Source: Vescimonas sanitatis
Lineage (GTDB): Bacteria; Bacillota; Clostridia; Oscillospirales; Oscillospiraceae
NCBI RefSeq assembly: GCF_049060325.1
Contig: NZ_JBMGPW010000002.1
Location: 186,001 to 250,000, forward strand
Direction: 5' to 3'
DNA: 64,000 bases
Shown: piece after piece, positions 34,310 to 42,016 of the stretch
Numbering within the stretch: position 1 is the stretch's first letter
How the letters are laid out: every line of letters begins with the position of its first letter
Notes under the pieces: model-generated
Told to the model about the DNA's origin: nothing
Database searches by the model: none
What the model saw: the letters and a program-made list of their open reading frames with translations, nothing else
Made by a program: the position numbers and the translations under genes

Positions 34310-34927
34310 ATGAAGGCATTGCTCATCAACGGCAGCCCCCACGAGCACGGCTGCACCTACACCGCCCTGCGTGAGCTGGCCGACACGCTGGAGGTCGAGG
34401 GCATCGAGACGGAGATCATCCAGGCGGGAAAGACCCCCCATGCCTGCAACGCCTGCGCCAGCTGCAAAAAGACCCACCGCTGCGTGTACGACGATCTGGT
34501 CAACGAGACAGCGCCCAAGCTCGCCGCGGCGGACGCGCTGGTCATCGGCTCGCCGGTGTACTACGCCTCCCCCGCCGGCGGGGCCATCTCGTTTATGGAC
34601 CGGCTGTTTTTCAGCACGCCCCACATCGACAAGACCATGAAGGTGGGCGCGTCGGTGGTGTCCTGCCGCCGGGGCGGCAACACAGCCACCTTCGACGCGC
34701 TGAACAAGTACTTCACCATCTGCGGTATGCCCGTGGCCAGCAGCCAGTACTGGAACATGGTCTACGGCAACACGCCGGAGGAGGTCCGCCAGGACAAGGA
34801 GGGCCTGCAGACCATGCGGACCCTGGGCCGCAACATGGCCTTTCTGATGAAGTCCATCGCCCTGGGCAAGGCGCAGCTGGGCCTGCCGGAGAAGGAGCCG
34901 GTGCAGCAGACAAATTTCCATCATTAA
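34310..34927 (+). CDS. NADPH-dependent FMN reductase-like flavodoxin-fold protein
   Basis: The 205-residue protein has the flavodoxin-like start KALLINGSPHEHGCTYTAL and the flavin-binding segment IGSPVYYASPAGGAISFMDR. Its HACNACASCKKTHRC segment (four cysteines, residues about 45-58) resembles iron-sulfur flavoproteins, although spacing differs from the compact Isf motif. It probably exchanges electrons with a partner such as the hydroxyacid dehydrogenase immediately upstream; that partnership is inference. A terminator follows. Confidence 0.85.
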   Translation: MKALLINGSPHEHGCTYTALRELADTLEVEGIETEIIQAGKTPHACNACASCKKTHRCVYDDLVNETAPKLAAADALVIGSPVYYASPAGGAISFMDRLFFSTPHIDKTMKVGASVVSCRRGGNTATFDALNKYFTICGMPVASSQYWNMVYGNTPEEVRQDKEGLQTMRTLGRNMAFLMKSIALGKAQLGLPEKEPVQQTNFHH

Positions 34928-34932
34928 GGAAT

Positions 34933-34968
34933 TGGGCGACCCCCGCGGCGTCAGCCGCGGGGGTCGGT
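34933..34968 (+). terminator. Hairpin terminator after the flavin reductase gene
   Basis: Perfect 13-bp stem CGACCCCCGCGGC / GCCGCGGGGGTCG with a GTCA loop. The T-tract is poor, so efficiency is uncertain. Confidence 0.65.
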
Positions 34969-35014
34969 GTATATAAGCGGCAATGGGCCGTCGCTGCGTT
35001 TTCGTCGAATGTCG

Positions 35015-35044
35015 TTGACAAGTGGCGCTTTCTGGTGGTATACT
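35015..35044 (+). promoter_or_regulatory. Promoter of the cobalamin-type leader, with palindromic -10 region
   Basis: TTGACA at 35015-35020 and TATACT at 35039-35044 are 18 bases apart. The -10 box lies inside the inverted repeat GTGGTATACTACCAC (35034-35048), a possible operator. Transcription would enter the riboswitch-like region 30 bases downstream. Confidence 0.75.
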
Positions 35045-35076
35045 ACCACTGTTAAGTGAATAGGGTCCGGTGAAGT

Positions 35077-35288
35077 CGTGCGGCTGCCCGCTGCAAAGGC
35101 CAGGTCTGGTCAGGCGGCAGCCTAAAAGGAAATGGGTCAAAACCCACCGCGAACGGCACTGTGAGCGCAAGGATGCACCGAAACAGCGAGAGCTGTGTGA
35201 CGAAAGTCAGCCATTGGGCGTGAGCCTGAGAAGGTAGGCGGCAGACGGGGAGCGAGAGCTCCGCGGCGCGAGGCAGAAGAATTGCACG
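35077..35288 (+). ncRNA. Cobalamin (B12) riboswitch-like aptamer
   Basis: The segment follows the cobalamin aptamer plan. A closing stem pairs CGTGC (35077) with GCACG (35284). A second stem pairs GGCTGCC with GGCAGCC (35082, 35116), followed by TAAAAGGAAATGGGTC as the GGGAA-GGTG-like region, and GAACGGCACTGTGAGCGC as the CCRCTGT-type box. AGCCATTGGG with TGAGAAGG corresponds to GCCACTGG...GGGAAGG. AGGCAGAAGA near the 3' end corresponds to AGYCAGRAGA. Several GNRA-capped hairpins (GAGA, GAAA, GTGA) are present. The call rests on motif order recognised by eye; some boxes diverge from consensus. Confidence 0.7.
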
Positions 35289-35510
35289 TCGGAGGACCAG
35301 GCACAGCGGGCGTTTTCTCCGTGTGGCACCACAGGAAGGACCACGCTGTTTTTGCGATGCAGAAACGGCGTTTTTTCTTACCAAAACGCACCGCCTATCC
35401 CTGCAGAGGGATGGGCATTTCTGTTGCGGTCAAGTCGGGGCGGCGTCAGCCGTCTGCTTTCCATAGGGCGGGAGGGGTTTGCCGACCCCTTCCGCCCGTC
35501 TCTTTTCATG
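35289..35510 (+). promoter_or_regulatory. Leader region with two possible terminators after the aptamer
   Basis: One hairpin pairs ACAGCG (35303) with CGCTGT (35344) followed by five T residues. A stronger one pairs GGGCGGGAGGGGT with ACCCCTTCCGCCC (35466-35497) followed by a TCTCTTTT run. Either could be the off-state of the riboswitch. No convincing gene lies between 35289 and 35720. Confidence 0.55.
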
Positions 35511-35660
35511 GCGAACAGAGAGAACTGGGCGTATGATGCACAGACGGAAACGATCCTGGCTTCCAGTGCGGTGCGTGCTGTTGGCGGCACGCACCGCCTG
35601 CACATGGAGGCGGAATTCGCCCCGCTGTACGACAGCTGCTGCATCTTGCGCCGAAACCTG

Positions 35661-35690
35661 TTGCGTTCCGGCGTGTCCGTCTGGTATAAT
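35661..35690 (+). promoter_or_regulatory. Second promoter directly upstream of the nitrilase
   Basis: TTGCGT at 35661-35666 and TATAAT at 35685-35690 with an 18-base spacer, 31 bases before the nitrilase ATG. It would let the nitrilase be made independently of the riboswitch leader. Confidence 0.6.
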
Positions 35691-35720
35691 CATGGTATCA
35701 TTCTGCAAGGAGGTCGACCC

Positions 35721-36641
35721 ATGCGAGATCTGAAGAACACCTGCCGCGTGGCGGTGGTGCAGGCCACCCCTGTGATGTTCCGCAAGGACAAATGTCTTGA
35801 GAAGGCCCTGCGGCTCATCGACGAGGCCGCCGGCGAGGGCGCGGAGCTCATTGTCTTTCCGGAGCTGTTCATCCCCGGCTACCCCTACGGCATGACCTTC
35901 GGCTTCACCGTGGGCAGCCGCAAGGCCGTGGGCCGCGAGGACTGGAAGATGTACTACGACAACTCCCTGCTGGCCGACGGGCCGGAGATGCGTAAGCTCC
36001 TCCGCCGCGCCAGGGAGCTGGGTGTCTATATCAGTATGGGCTATTCCGAGCGCGACGCCGTCACCGGTACGCTGTATAACGCTAACATGATGATCTCCCC
36101 GGAGGGCGAGGCCCTGAACCACCGCAAGCTCAAGCCAACCGGCAGCGAGCGCGTGGTCTGGGGCGATGCAGACCGGGATTACTTCCCTGTGATGGACACG
36201 CCCTGGGGCCCCATGGGCAATCTCATCTGCTGGGAGAGTTATATGCCCCTGGCCCGGGTGGCGCTGTACCAGAAGGGGATATCCCTGTACATCTCCCCCA
36301 ATACCAACGACAATCCGGAGTGGCAGGACACCATCCGCCACATCGCCATCGAGGGTCACTGCTACTTTATCAACGCCGATCTGGTCTTCCGCCGCAGCGA
36401 CTATCCCCAGACCGTCAGCGGCACCGCCGAGATCGCGGCCCTGCCGGACATCGCCTGCCGGGGCGGCAGCTGCGTCATCGACCCCTTCGGCCACGAGGCC
36501 TCCGTCACCGTCTGGGACAAGGAGGACATCATCTACGCCGACCTGGATATGCAGAAGGTCCCCGCCAGCCGTATGGAGCTGGACTGCGTGGGCCACTACG
36601 CCCGTCCCGACGTGCTGGAGCTGCGCGTCAACGAGAAATAA
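35721..36641 (+). CDS. Nitrilase-branch carbon-nitrogen hydrolase
   Basis: The 306-residue enzyme has the catalytic triad of the nitrilase superfamily: Glu48 in FPELFIPGYPYG, Lys136 in HRKLKPTGSERVVWG, and Cys170 in NLICWESYMPLAR. The CWExxxPL motif marks true nitrilases, which turn nitriles into acids and ammonia, rather than amidases. The frame is open further upstream to 35352, but AAGGAGG and the family start support ATG 35721. A cobalamin-type leader lies upstream, an unusual context. Its natural substrate is unknown. Confidence 0.9.
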   Translation: MRDLKNTCRVAVVQATPVMFRKDKCLEKALRLIDEAAGEGAELIVFPELFIPGYPYGMTFGFTVGSRKAVGREDWKMYYDNSLLADGPEMRKLLRRARELGVYISMGYSERDAVTGTLYNANMMISPEGEALNHRKLKPTGSERVVWGDADRDYFPVMDTPWGPMGNLICWESYMPLARVALYQKGISLYISPNTNDNPEWQDTIRHIAIEGHCYFINADLVFRRSDYPQTVSGTAEIAALPDIACRGGSCVIDPFGHEASVTVWDKEDIIYADLDMQKVPASRMELDCVGHYARPDVLELRVNEK

Positions 36642-36644
36642 AAA

Positions 36645-36677
36645 GAAAACGCCCTCCCGCCGGGAGGGCGTTTTTGC
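36645..36677. terminator. Bidirectional terminator between nitrilase and punA
   Basis: Stem AACGCCCTCCCG / CGGGAGGGCGTT with T-runs on both strands, between convergent genes. Confidence 0.9.
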
Positions 36678-36678
36678 G

Positions 36679-37500
36679 TTACAGCTCTCGCACGACGCGC
36701 TCTACCAGCGCGCAGAGCTTCTGGCTGCTCTCGTTGGCGATACGCAGCACCTCCTGATGGGAGTGCTTCTCCCTGGCGATGCCGGTGGCCATGTTGGTGA
36801 TGCAGGCGATGCCCAGCACCGCCATGCCCAGATAGTTGGCGGCGATGACCTCCGGTACGGTGGACATACCGATGGCGTCAGCGCCCAGGTGCTCATAGGC
36901 CCGTATCTCCGCTGCCGTCTCATAGCACGGACCGGGGAAGATAGCGTACACACCCTCCTTGCACGCGAAGCCCAGCGCCCCGGCGGCCTGATGGGCCTTC
37001 TCCCGCAGGCGGTGGGGATAGGCCTCTGTCATATCCGGGAAGCGGGGGCCGAAGCGCTCGTCGTTGGGACCGATGAGGGAGTTGGCGCCCAGCATATTGA
37101 TGTGGTCCGACAGCAGCATCAGGTCCCCGGGGACAAACGTCCGGTTGATGCCGCCGCAGGCGTTGGTGACGATCAGGGTCTTTACCCCCAGCAGTGCCAG
37201 CACATACACCGGATAGGTGACCTCCTTCATGCTGAAGCCCTCGTAGTAGTGAAACCGCCCCTGAAGCGCCGCCGCCACCTGACTGCCCAGCCGCCCGATG
37301 ACCAGATTGCCCGCGTGGCCCGCCACGGTGGAGCAGGGGAAGTGGGGGATATCCCCGTAGGGGATGACGGTCTTGTCCGTCATGGCGTCCACCAGACCAC
37401 CCAGCCCGCTGCCCAGAATGATGCCCACTGTGGGTGTCTGGGGGATGTGCGCCCGGATGTATGCGGCGGAGGCGCTGACCTTATCGTAAAACTGTTCCAT
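36679..37500 (-). CDS. punA: Purine nucleoside phosphorylase, inosine/guanosine type
   Basis: The 273-residue enzyme splits inosine and guanosine with phosphate. Family segments are ILGSGLGGLVDAM, VAGHAGNLVIG with the active-site His, HYYEGFSMKEVTYPVYVL, TNACGGIN, the PGPCYETAAEIRAY loop, GMSTVPEVIAA and ITNMATG. Length is as in other trimeric PNPs. The ATG at 37500 is preceded by AGGAGGACAG; upstream frame extension is not needed. An extended -10 (TGATACAAT, complement of 37531-37539) lies upstream. It is a monocistronic gene. Confidence 0.95.
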   Translation of the reverse strand: MEQFYDKVSASAAYIRAHIPQTPTVGIILGSGLGGLVDAMTDKTVIPYGDIPHFPCSTVAGHAGNLVIGRLGSQVAAALQGRFHYYEGFSMKEVTYPVYVLALLGVKTLIVTNACGGINRTFVPGDLMLLSDHINMLGANSLIGPNDERFGPRFPDMTEAYPHRLREKAHQAAGALGFACKEGVYAIFPGPCYETAAEIRAYEHLGADAIGMSTVPEVIAANYLGMAVLGIACITNMATGIAREKHSHQEVLRIANESSQKLCALVERVVREL

Positions 37501-37606
37501 AAACTGTCCTCCTGCATGGGATGTTGTGCCTATTGTATCACGGCGGACGGCACTGCGCCAGAGAAATCGCATATTTTGTGAACAAATATCGTGACTTCTG
37601 TGAACA

Positions 37607-37633
37607 TTAGCACTCTCCTATTGACAGTGCTAA
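37607..37633. promoter_or_regulatory. CIRCE operator (HrcA binding site)
   Basis: TTAGCACTC, nine bases, then CAGTGCTAA matches the CIRCE inverted repeat TTAGCACTC-N9-GAGTGCTAA with one mismatch. It covers the -35 box of the downstream promoter, so HrcA should repress hsp20. Confidence 0.92.
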
Positions 37634-37648
37634 AATCGGCGTTATAAT
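37621..37648 (+). promoter_or_regulatory. Heat-shock promoter of hsp20
   Basis: TTGACA at 37621-37626 inside CIRCE and TATAAT at 37643-37648 with a 16-base spacer. The leader to the start codon is about 130 bases and GC-rich, with an ACCTCC segment that could pair with the GGAGG of the ribosome binding site. Confidence 0.85.
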
Positions 37649-37783
37649 AAAGCCGAACCTTGAGGGAGGGAAACGGAAGCGAACCTCCGAGGGGCGATGA
37701 AATGTATACAAATCAGTGGTGACAGCCATGTGCCGGCGGCGTGAGCCGTAGCGCGTGGAGAGCTTCGAATGGAGGAATGACAT

Positions 37784-38224
37784 ATGTTGCCCAGCATTTT
37801 TGGTGAGAATTTGTTTGATGATTTCTTTGGCGATCCCTTCGGCATGATGCCCCGCGGCCGTGACCCGCTGTACGGCAAGCACGCCAGGAACCTGATGCGT
37901 ACCGATGTCCGCGAGACGGAGGATACCTATGAGCTGGACGTGGATCTGCCGGGCTTCAAGAAGGATGAGGTCACGCTGGAGCTGAAGGACGGCGTGCTGA
38001 CCATTCAGGCGGTCAAGGGCCTGGACAAGGACGAGACGGATAAGAAGGGCAAGTACATCCGTCAGGAGCGTTACGCCGGCGCGTGCAGCCGCAGCTTCTA
38101 TGTGGGCGATGCGGTGGAGCCGGAGGACGTCAGCGCCAGGTTTGAGGATGGCATCCTGACCATCTCCGTGCCCAAGAATGTGAAGAAGCAGCTGCCCAAG
38201 AACAGCGCCATCTCCATTCAGTAA
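37784..38224 (+). CDS. Small heat-shock protein Hsp20
   Basis: The 146-residue chaperone holds unfolded proteins. The alpha-crystallin domain runs from about residue 38 to 135 and includes DLPGFKKDEVTLELKDGVLTI and the FEDGILTISVPK pattern. The N-terminus is short and Phe-rich (FGENLFDDFFGDPFG), and the C-terminus ends ISIQ, the I-x-I anchor that binds neighbouring subunits. GGAGGA precedes the ATG. CIRCE upstream implies control by HrcA. Confidence 0.96.
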   Translation: MLPSIFGENLFDDFFGDPFGMMPRGRDPLYGKHARNLMRTDVRETEDTYELDVDLPGFKKDEVTLELKDGVLTIQAVKGLDKDETDKKGKYIRQERYAGACSRSFYVGDAVEPEDVSARFEDGILTISVPKNVKKQLPKNSAISIQ

Positions 38225-38230
38225 CAGGAG

Positions 38231-38270
38231 CGAAACGCCCCGGCGCCGAAAGGCGCCGGGGCGTTTTTGC
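38231..38270 (+). terminator. Terminator after hsp20
   Basis: Perfect stem AACGCCCCGGCGCC / GGCGCCGGGGCGTT with a GAAA loop and T-run. Confidence 0.9.
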
Positions 38271-38296
38271 ATGGCAGGGGAGGGGGGATATTTTTC

Positions 38297-38325
38297 TTGC
38301 CTTTCCCCGCTATATGCGCTATACT
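38297..38325 (+). promoter_or_regulatory. Promoter of the small zinc-ribbon gene
   Basis: TTGCCT at 38297-38302, a 17-base spacer, and TATACT at 38320-38325, 31 bases before the ATG at 38356. Confidence 0.75.
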
Positions 38326-38355
38326 GAGCCCAACCTGACCCATAGGAGGATGTAC

Positions 38356-38580
38356 ATGGACCCGATTTTTGATATTGAATTGCAGGACTGCCCCATCTGC
38401 CGCGGCGTGGGTGCCATGCAGGATGAGCAGGGCTGGTCCGTCTCCGTGGCCTGCATGGACTGCGGGGCCGAGACGGCGCACGCCGAGTACCGCACGCCCG
38501 AGGAACGTCTGGAGTCCGCGCGCCGCGTGGCGCTGCTGTGGAACATGGGCAAGGTCGTGCATACCGGCGCCAGCGATTGA
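38356..38580 (+). CDS. Lar-like zinc-ribbon small protein
   Basis: The 74-residue protein has two CxxC pairs (DCPICRG and ACMDCGA) separated by about 20 residues and then ALLWN, the arrangement of the Lar restriction-alleviation-like zinc ribbons. Those are common in phages and as small host proteins. AGGAGG at 38344-38349 fits ATG 38356; an ATG at 38350 directly abuts the site and is unlikely. It has its own promoter and terminator. The real role is unknown. Confidence 0.7.
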   Translation: MDPIFDIELQDCPICRGVGAMQDEQGWSVSVACMDCGAETAHAEYRTPEERLESARRVALLWNMGKVVHTGASD

Positions 38581-38597
38581 ACGGCTGCACATGACAT

Positions 38598-38632
38598 GAA
38601 AGGGCCGCCCCGAACGGGGCGGCCCTTTTCCG
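38598..38632. terminator. Bidirectional terminator after the zinc-ribbon gene
   Basis: Stem AAAGGGCCGCCCCG / CGGGGCGGCCCTTT with an AA loop between convergent genes. Confidence 0.9.
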
Positions 38633-38633
38633 C

Positions 38634-38936
38634 TTATTGTGCTACCGGAGCGTCCAGCCAGTAGATGACGTAGCATTCCTGCATCTCTCCCATATAGAAG
38701 AAAATGTTTTCGCCCATCTCAATGTGCTCACCGAAGGTCAGATCCGGCACGAACAGACGGCCGCTGGTGCGCTTTGGCCCCTTGATGGTGAAGCCCTCCG
38801 CTGTGGGGTGCCGCCGCAGCTCGTTGGCGGCGTCCGCCAGACCGGGGAAGTGCAGCGTCCGTTCCAGCTCTGCCAGCTGTGTCTCTCCGTTGATATAGAC
38901 CAGGTGATTTTCGTCCTTGAACCAGTTGATATGCAT
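38634..38936 (-). CDS. Hypothetical 100-residue protein
   Basis: I do not recognise the family. The protein starts MHINWFKDENHLVYINGETQ at an ATG preceded by AAGGAGG, which argues that it is real. It is acidic and soluble, with mixed alpha/beta character, no cysteines apart from one near the end, and no signal peptide. It is monocistronic and convergent with the zinc-ribbon gene. Its upstream side is directly at the edge of the decayed tct region, so its original neighbours may have been lost. Confidence 0.7.
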   Translation of the reverse strand: MHINWFKDENHLVYINGETQLAELERTLHFPGLADAANELRRHPTAEGFTIKGPKRTSGRLFVPDLTFGEHIEMGENIFFYMGEMQECYVIYWLDAPVAQ

Positions 38937-38984
38937 GGTGGTGTCCTCCTTGCGGTCATCCATATCAGTGTATCATATTTGGCG

Positions 38985-40371
38985 CGGCTTGTCACCCCCT
39001 ATCGCCTCCGCATACCCGGCGCAGAAAAATCCCGCGGTATGGTCCTGCATTCTGGCCGGTGCGCTGGCGCTGCTGTCTGTGGCACTGATCATCGAAACGG
39101 CGCTAAAAAAAGAACCCGGTGAGGAAAAGAAGGCTATCGATTGGAAAAGCCCCGGAATGATCCATGTGTACATCATGTTGGGAATTGTTGTGAGCTTTGT
39201 GGTGTTGATGAAGATCGTCGGTATGCTGCTGGCGCTGCTCATTATGATCCCTGCGATCGAATATCTGATGGGCTGCCGCAGCAAGGTCATGCTGATCGCG
39301 CTGGCCTTTTTCGGCATTAGCATCATCACTAGTGTGTCCGGAAAATCCGTGATCAAGGGTCTGATGGGCGGTATTCTGGGCCTGCTGTTTGCTACCGTGG
39401 GTGTGGATAACTTTACCGGCACGTACCGCTTTACCTTTGGCGGCTCCTTCCTCAAGGGCGGTCTGGCTATGATCCCCATCTTGATCGGCGTGTTTGCTTT
39501 CGCACAGGTGCTCAAGACCATTGAGGAGAAATACAACGAGCAGCCGCTGCATGAGCGCGTTAAAATCGAACGGGTCTTTCCCCGCAAAGATGATTTGAAG
39601 ACCATCGCTCCCACGGTGGTCCGGTCCTCCATTCTGGGTACCTTCATCGGTGCTGTACCCGGAACCGGCGGCGATATTGCCTCCTGGGTGGGCTATAACA
39701 TGGCCAAGCGCTTCTCCAAGCATCCCGAAAAGTTCGGCCACGGCTCCCCCGAGGGTATCGCAGGTTCCGAGGCCGCCAACAACGCTATCGCCGGCGGCGC
39801 GTTCGTGCCCCTGCTGGCTCTGGGTATCCCCGGCGATGCCGGTACCGCGGTCATGATGGGTGCGCTGACGATGCAGGGTATCGTCTTCGGGCCGTCCCTG
39901 TTCACCGAGGAACCCGGCAAGGCTTACATCGTGTTCATTGCTCTGTTTGTTGCCAATATCCTGATGGGTATTTGCGGTTTCTCGATGATTCGTGTTTTCG
40001 GCAAGGTCATCGATGTACCCAACAAATATCTGGTGCCTGTCATCATGACATTCTGCATTACAGGCACCTTCGCATTGAACCACTATCTGGAGGAAGTTTT
40101 CCTGATGCTCATCATGGGTGTGATCGGCTTTGTCCTGATCAAGCTGGACTTTGTTATGCCACCTATCATTCTGGGCCTGGTCCTCGGATCCCTGGCAGAG
40201 AAAAATGCCCGCCGCAGTATTGACCTGCTGGGGTCCTCCGAGACGATTTGGCAGCACCCCATTGCCATTATCTTCATCGTGCTGGCCATTGCGTCTCTGG
40301 TGTCCCCCGCAATCAGCGCGGCAATCAAGAAGCGCAAGGCCGCCAAGGCTGCGGCTGCTGAGGAGAACTGA
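38985..40371 (+). pseudogene. Truncated tctB fused in frame to the C-terminal two-thirds of tctA
   Basis: The open frame begins with a partial TctB (tripartite tricarboxylate transporter small subunit), missing its first helix. After the TctB helices ending near ...YLMGCRSKVMLIAL (about 39,300) it continues without frameshift into TctA from FFGISIITSVSG, followed by the well-conserved TctA parts KGLMGGILGLLFATVGVDNFTG, GAVPGTGGDIASWVGYNMAKR and LGIPGDAGTAVMMGAL. About 150 N-terminal TctA residues and the TctC gene are absent. There is no ribosome binding site of its own. A deletion remnant is the best reading; residual function is unlikely but not excluded. Confidence 0.8.
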
Positions 40372-40407
40372 AGACAAACGGCGCAGCTTTCCTGTTCCGT
40401 TTATGCC

Positions 40408-40495
40408 AGCAGGCCCGGGACGGTCATCCGTCCCGGGCCTGCCGCAGCAAAAGAACGGATGCCTTTCTGTAGACATCCGTTCTTTCTTTTGCTTT
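40408..40495. terminator. Two hairpins after the tct remnant
   Basis: First stem AGGCCCGGGACGG / CCGTCCCGGGCCT (40410-40440). Second stem AAAGAACGGATG / CATCCGTTCTTT (about 40451-40489) with T-runs on both strands, serving the convergent remnants. Confidence 0.8.
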
Positions 40496-40525
40496 GCTTA
40501 GTTTTCGTATATTGTGGGCGGCACA

Positions 40526-41542
40526 TCACTTTTTGAGCAATGTCTGTACCACCTGGCACAGAGTACCCTCTGTGCCCACATTACCGGGGAAGATGATATA
40601 GGGCGTGTGCGGGAAGGTGCTCTCCTCGCCGGTCTCCCAAACGGGAACGCCGGGGGCGATCTGACCACGGACCCGCGCACAGTGTACCCGCAGCGCCTTT
40701 ACGCCCACATCGCTGGAGGTAATGCCGCCCTTGGCCAGCACAAAGGCAGGCCGCACTGTCAGGTCGGCAACCAGTGATGTGAGCGCATCCGAGATCTTCA
40801 CACTGATCGCCAGATTTTTTTCCCGCTGGTCATCCTCAGAGCGCAGGACCATACGGCTGGTGTATACCGCCACGGTCGTGCCGTCTGCCAACAGTGTGTT
40901 GGTACGGTCCAGAATACGCCGGCGCTCTGCCGCCAACGCGGCATCGTCAAATACGGTGTTCACATCAAAACAGATGTATTCGATCTCCGGGCAGCCCTTT
41001 TGCAGTGTCTCCAGCTGCATTGTGGTTTTGCGGACATGGGAGCCGACGACAATGATGCCGCCGTTCCGCTGGTCGGCGCACATAAGATCCTCCCGCTGCA
41101 GCAGAGGCTGATCGCTCACCGCGCCCAGGATTTTGACCACGGCTGCCGAGCCGCGGAACATAAATACCTTACCCCGGGCTGCCGCGCGCAGATAGGCGGT
41201 AACGAACACCGCTACATCGTCATAGCATACGGCGTTGACCACCACTTTGTTGAAGCCGGAAACGCCCATCAGCTTTTCGCAGACGGCGTCATAGTCGCGG
41301 CGGCGCAGCTCGTCAAGCGAGATGGATACCACCTGCTCCGCAGGGTAGGCGCCGCCGGTTTTTTCCTGGCACCATTCCGTCAGGTCGGAGGCGCGATAGG
41401 CGAAAGTGGTGTCCCGGGCAAATTCCGTCTCGCCGGCAGGCACCAGCGTGTCACCTTCACGGACATAGTGTACGTTGTCTATGGTATATCTGCCGCCCTC
41501 CAGGAAAAACGGCAGGAGTATCTCGCCGTCATAGTGCTCCGG
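40526..41542 (-). pseudogene. N-terminally deleted four-carbon acid sugar kinase (DUF1537/OtnK family)
   Basis: From PEHYDGEILLPFFLEGGRYT onward the frame matches the DUF1537 kinases that phosphorylate threonate, erythronate or related acids, with FAYRASDLTEWCQEKTGG, GGIIVVGSHVRKTTMQLE, VLAKGGITSSDVGVKAL and IIFPGNVGTEGTL near the C-terminus. The first 100-130 residues of the family are missing. Upstream of residue PEHYDG the frame runs into a 35-bp inverted piece of the pdaB remnant and then antisense of an aldolase fragment. The gene is therefore broken at 41542. Confidence 0.85.
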
Positions 41543-41577
41543 CAGCAGCGCCGCACCGCCCACCATGTACCAGCGCC
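41543..41577. repeat. 35-bp inverted repeat, left copy
   Basis: This stretch is a perfect reverse complement of 42045-42079, which lies inside the 5' part of the pdaB-like remnant. It separates the kinase and aldolase fragments and marks a rearrangement junction. Confidence 0.9.
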
Positions 41578-41831
41578 TGCAGGAGGTACGTGACGTCACC
41601 GATGTGCCCCTTGTGCTGCACGGTGGTTCCGGTATCCCTGACGATATGATCCAGACCGCTATTGAGATCGGAATTCGCAAGATCAATGTTGCCACGGAGA
41701 TCCGCATGGCCTATGTGGAAGGGTTGCTCAGCGGCTCTGCCAATGGCGACTACTACGAGATGGTCAAGGCCGGTAAAGCCAGCGTCAAGGCCCGCGCCAA
41801 GTCTAAGATCGACCTGTTCCTGCGTAAATAA
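41578..41831 (+). pseudogene. C-terminal fragment of a class II ketose-bisphosphate aldolase
   Basis: About 84 residues remain: RLQEVRDVTDVPLVLHGGSGIPDD, with the zinc-binding His in LHGGSG, then IGIRKINVATEIRMAYVEG, typical of class II fructose/tagatose-type aldolases. The first two-thirds, including the other zinc ligands, are gone. DUF1537 kinases and class II aldolases are partners in four-carbon acid sugar catabolism, so this and the kinase fragment probably came from one operon. Confidence 0.85.
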
Positions 41832-41882
41832 GTTATCTTCCTCCGCGGCGGCGCTTACTCCTTGTGCCCCGCCCCCTCCATA

Positions 41883-41920
41883 CAAAGGACCGTCCCGTTT
41901 CAAACGGACGGTCCTTTTCC
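41883..41920 (+). terminator. Terminator after the aldolase fragment
   Basis: Stem AAAGGACCGTCC / GGACGGTCCTTT followed by a T-run; it is the surviving end of the original operon. Confidence 0.8.
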
Positions 41921-42016
41921 CTGTGCGGCCGGCAGGCTGCGAGGCACCGCCGCGGGATATATTTCCACCGGGAGCGGCATAGGATAGGGCAAAAAACAGA
42001 AAGGGGCGCACGTTTT

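Noticed and set aside
35077..35300. Group II intron 5' end suggested by GTGCG and several GNRA hairpins
   Set aside because: No domain V hairpin and no reverse transcriptase gene downstream; the box order fits a cobalamin aptamer better.
35352..35720. In-frame upstream extension of the nitrilase to 429 residues
   Set aside because: The extra 123 residues cross a terminator and promoter and match nothing; the ATG at 35721 has a proper ribosome binding site and the family start.
41543..41707. N-terminal extension of the DUF1537 kinase frame to 393 residues
   Set aside because: It is the inverted pdaB-like repeat followed by antisense aldolase, not a real kinase N-terminus.
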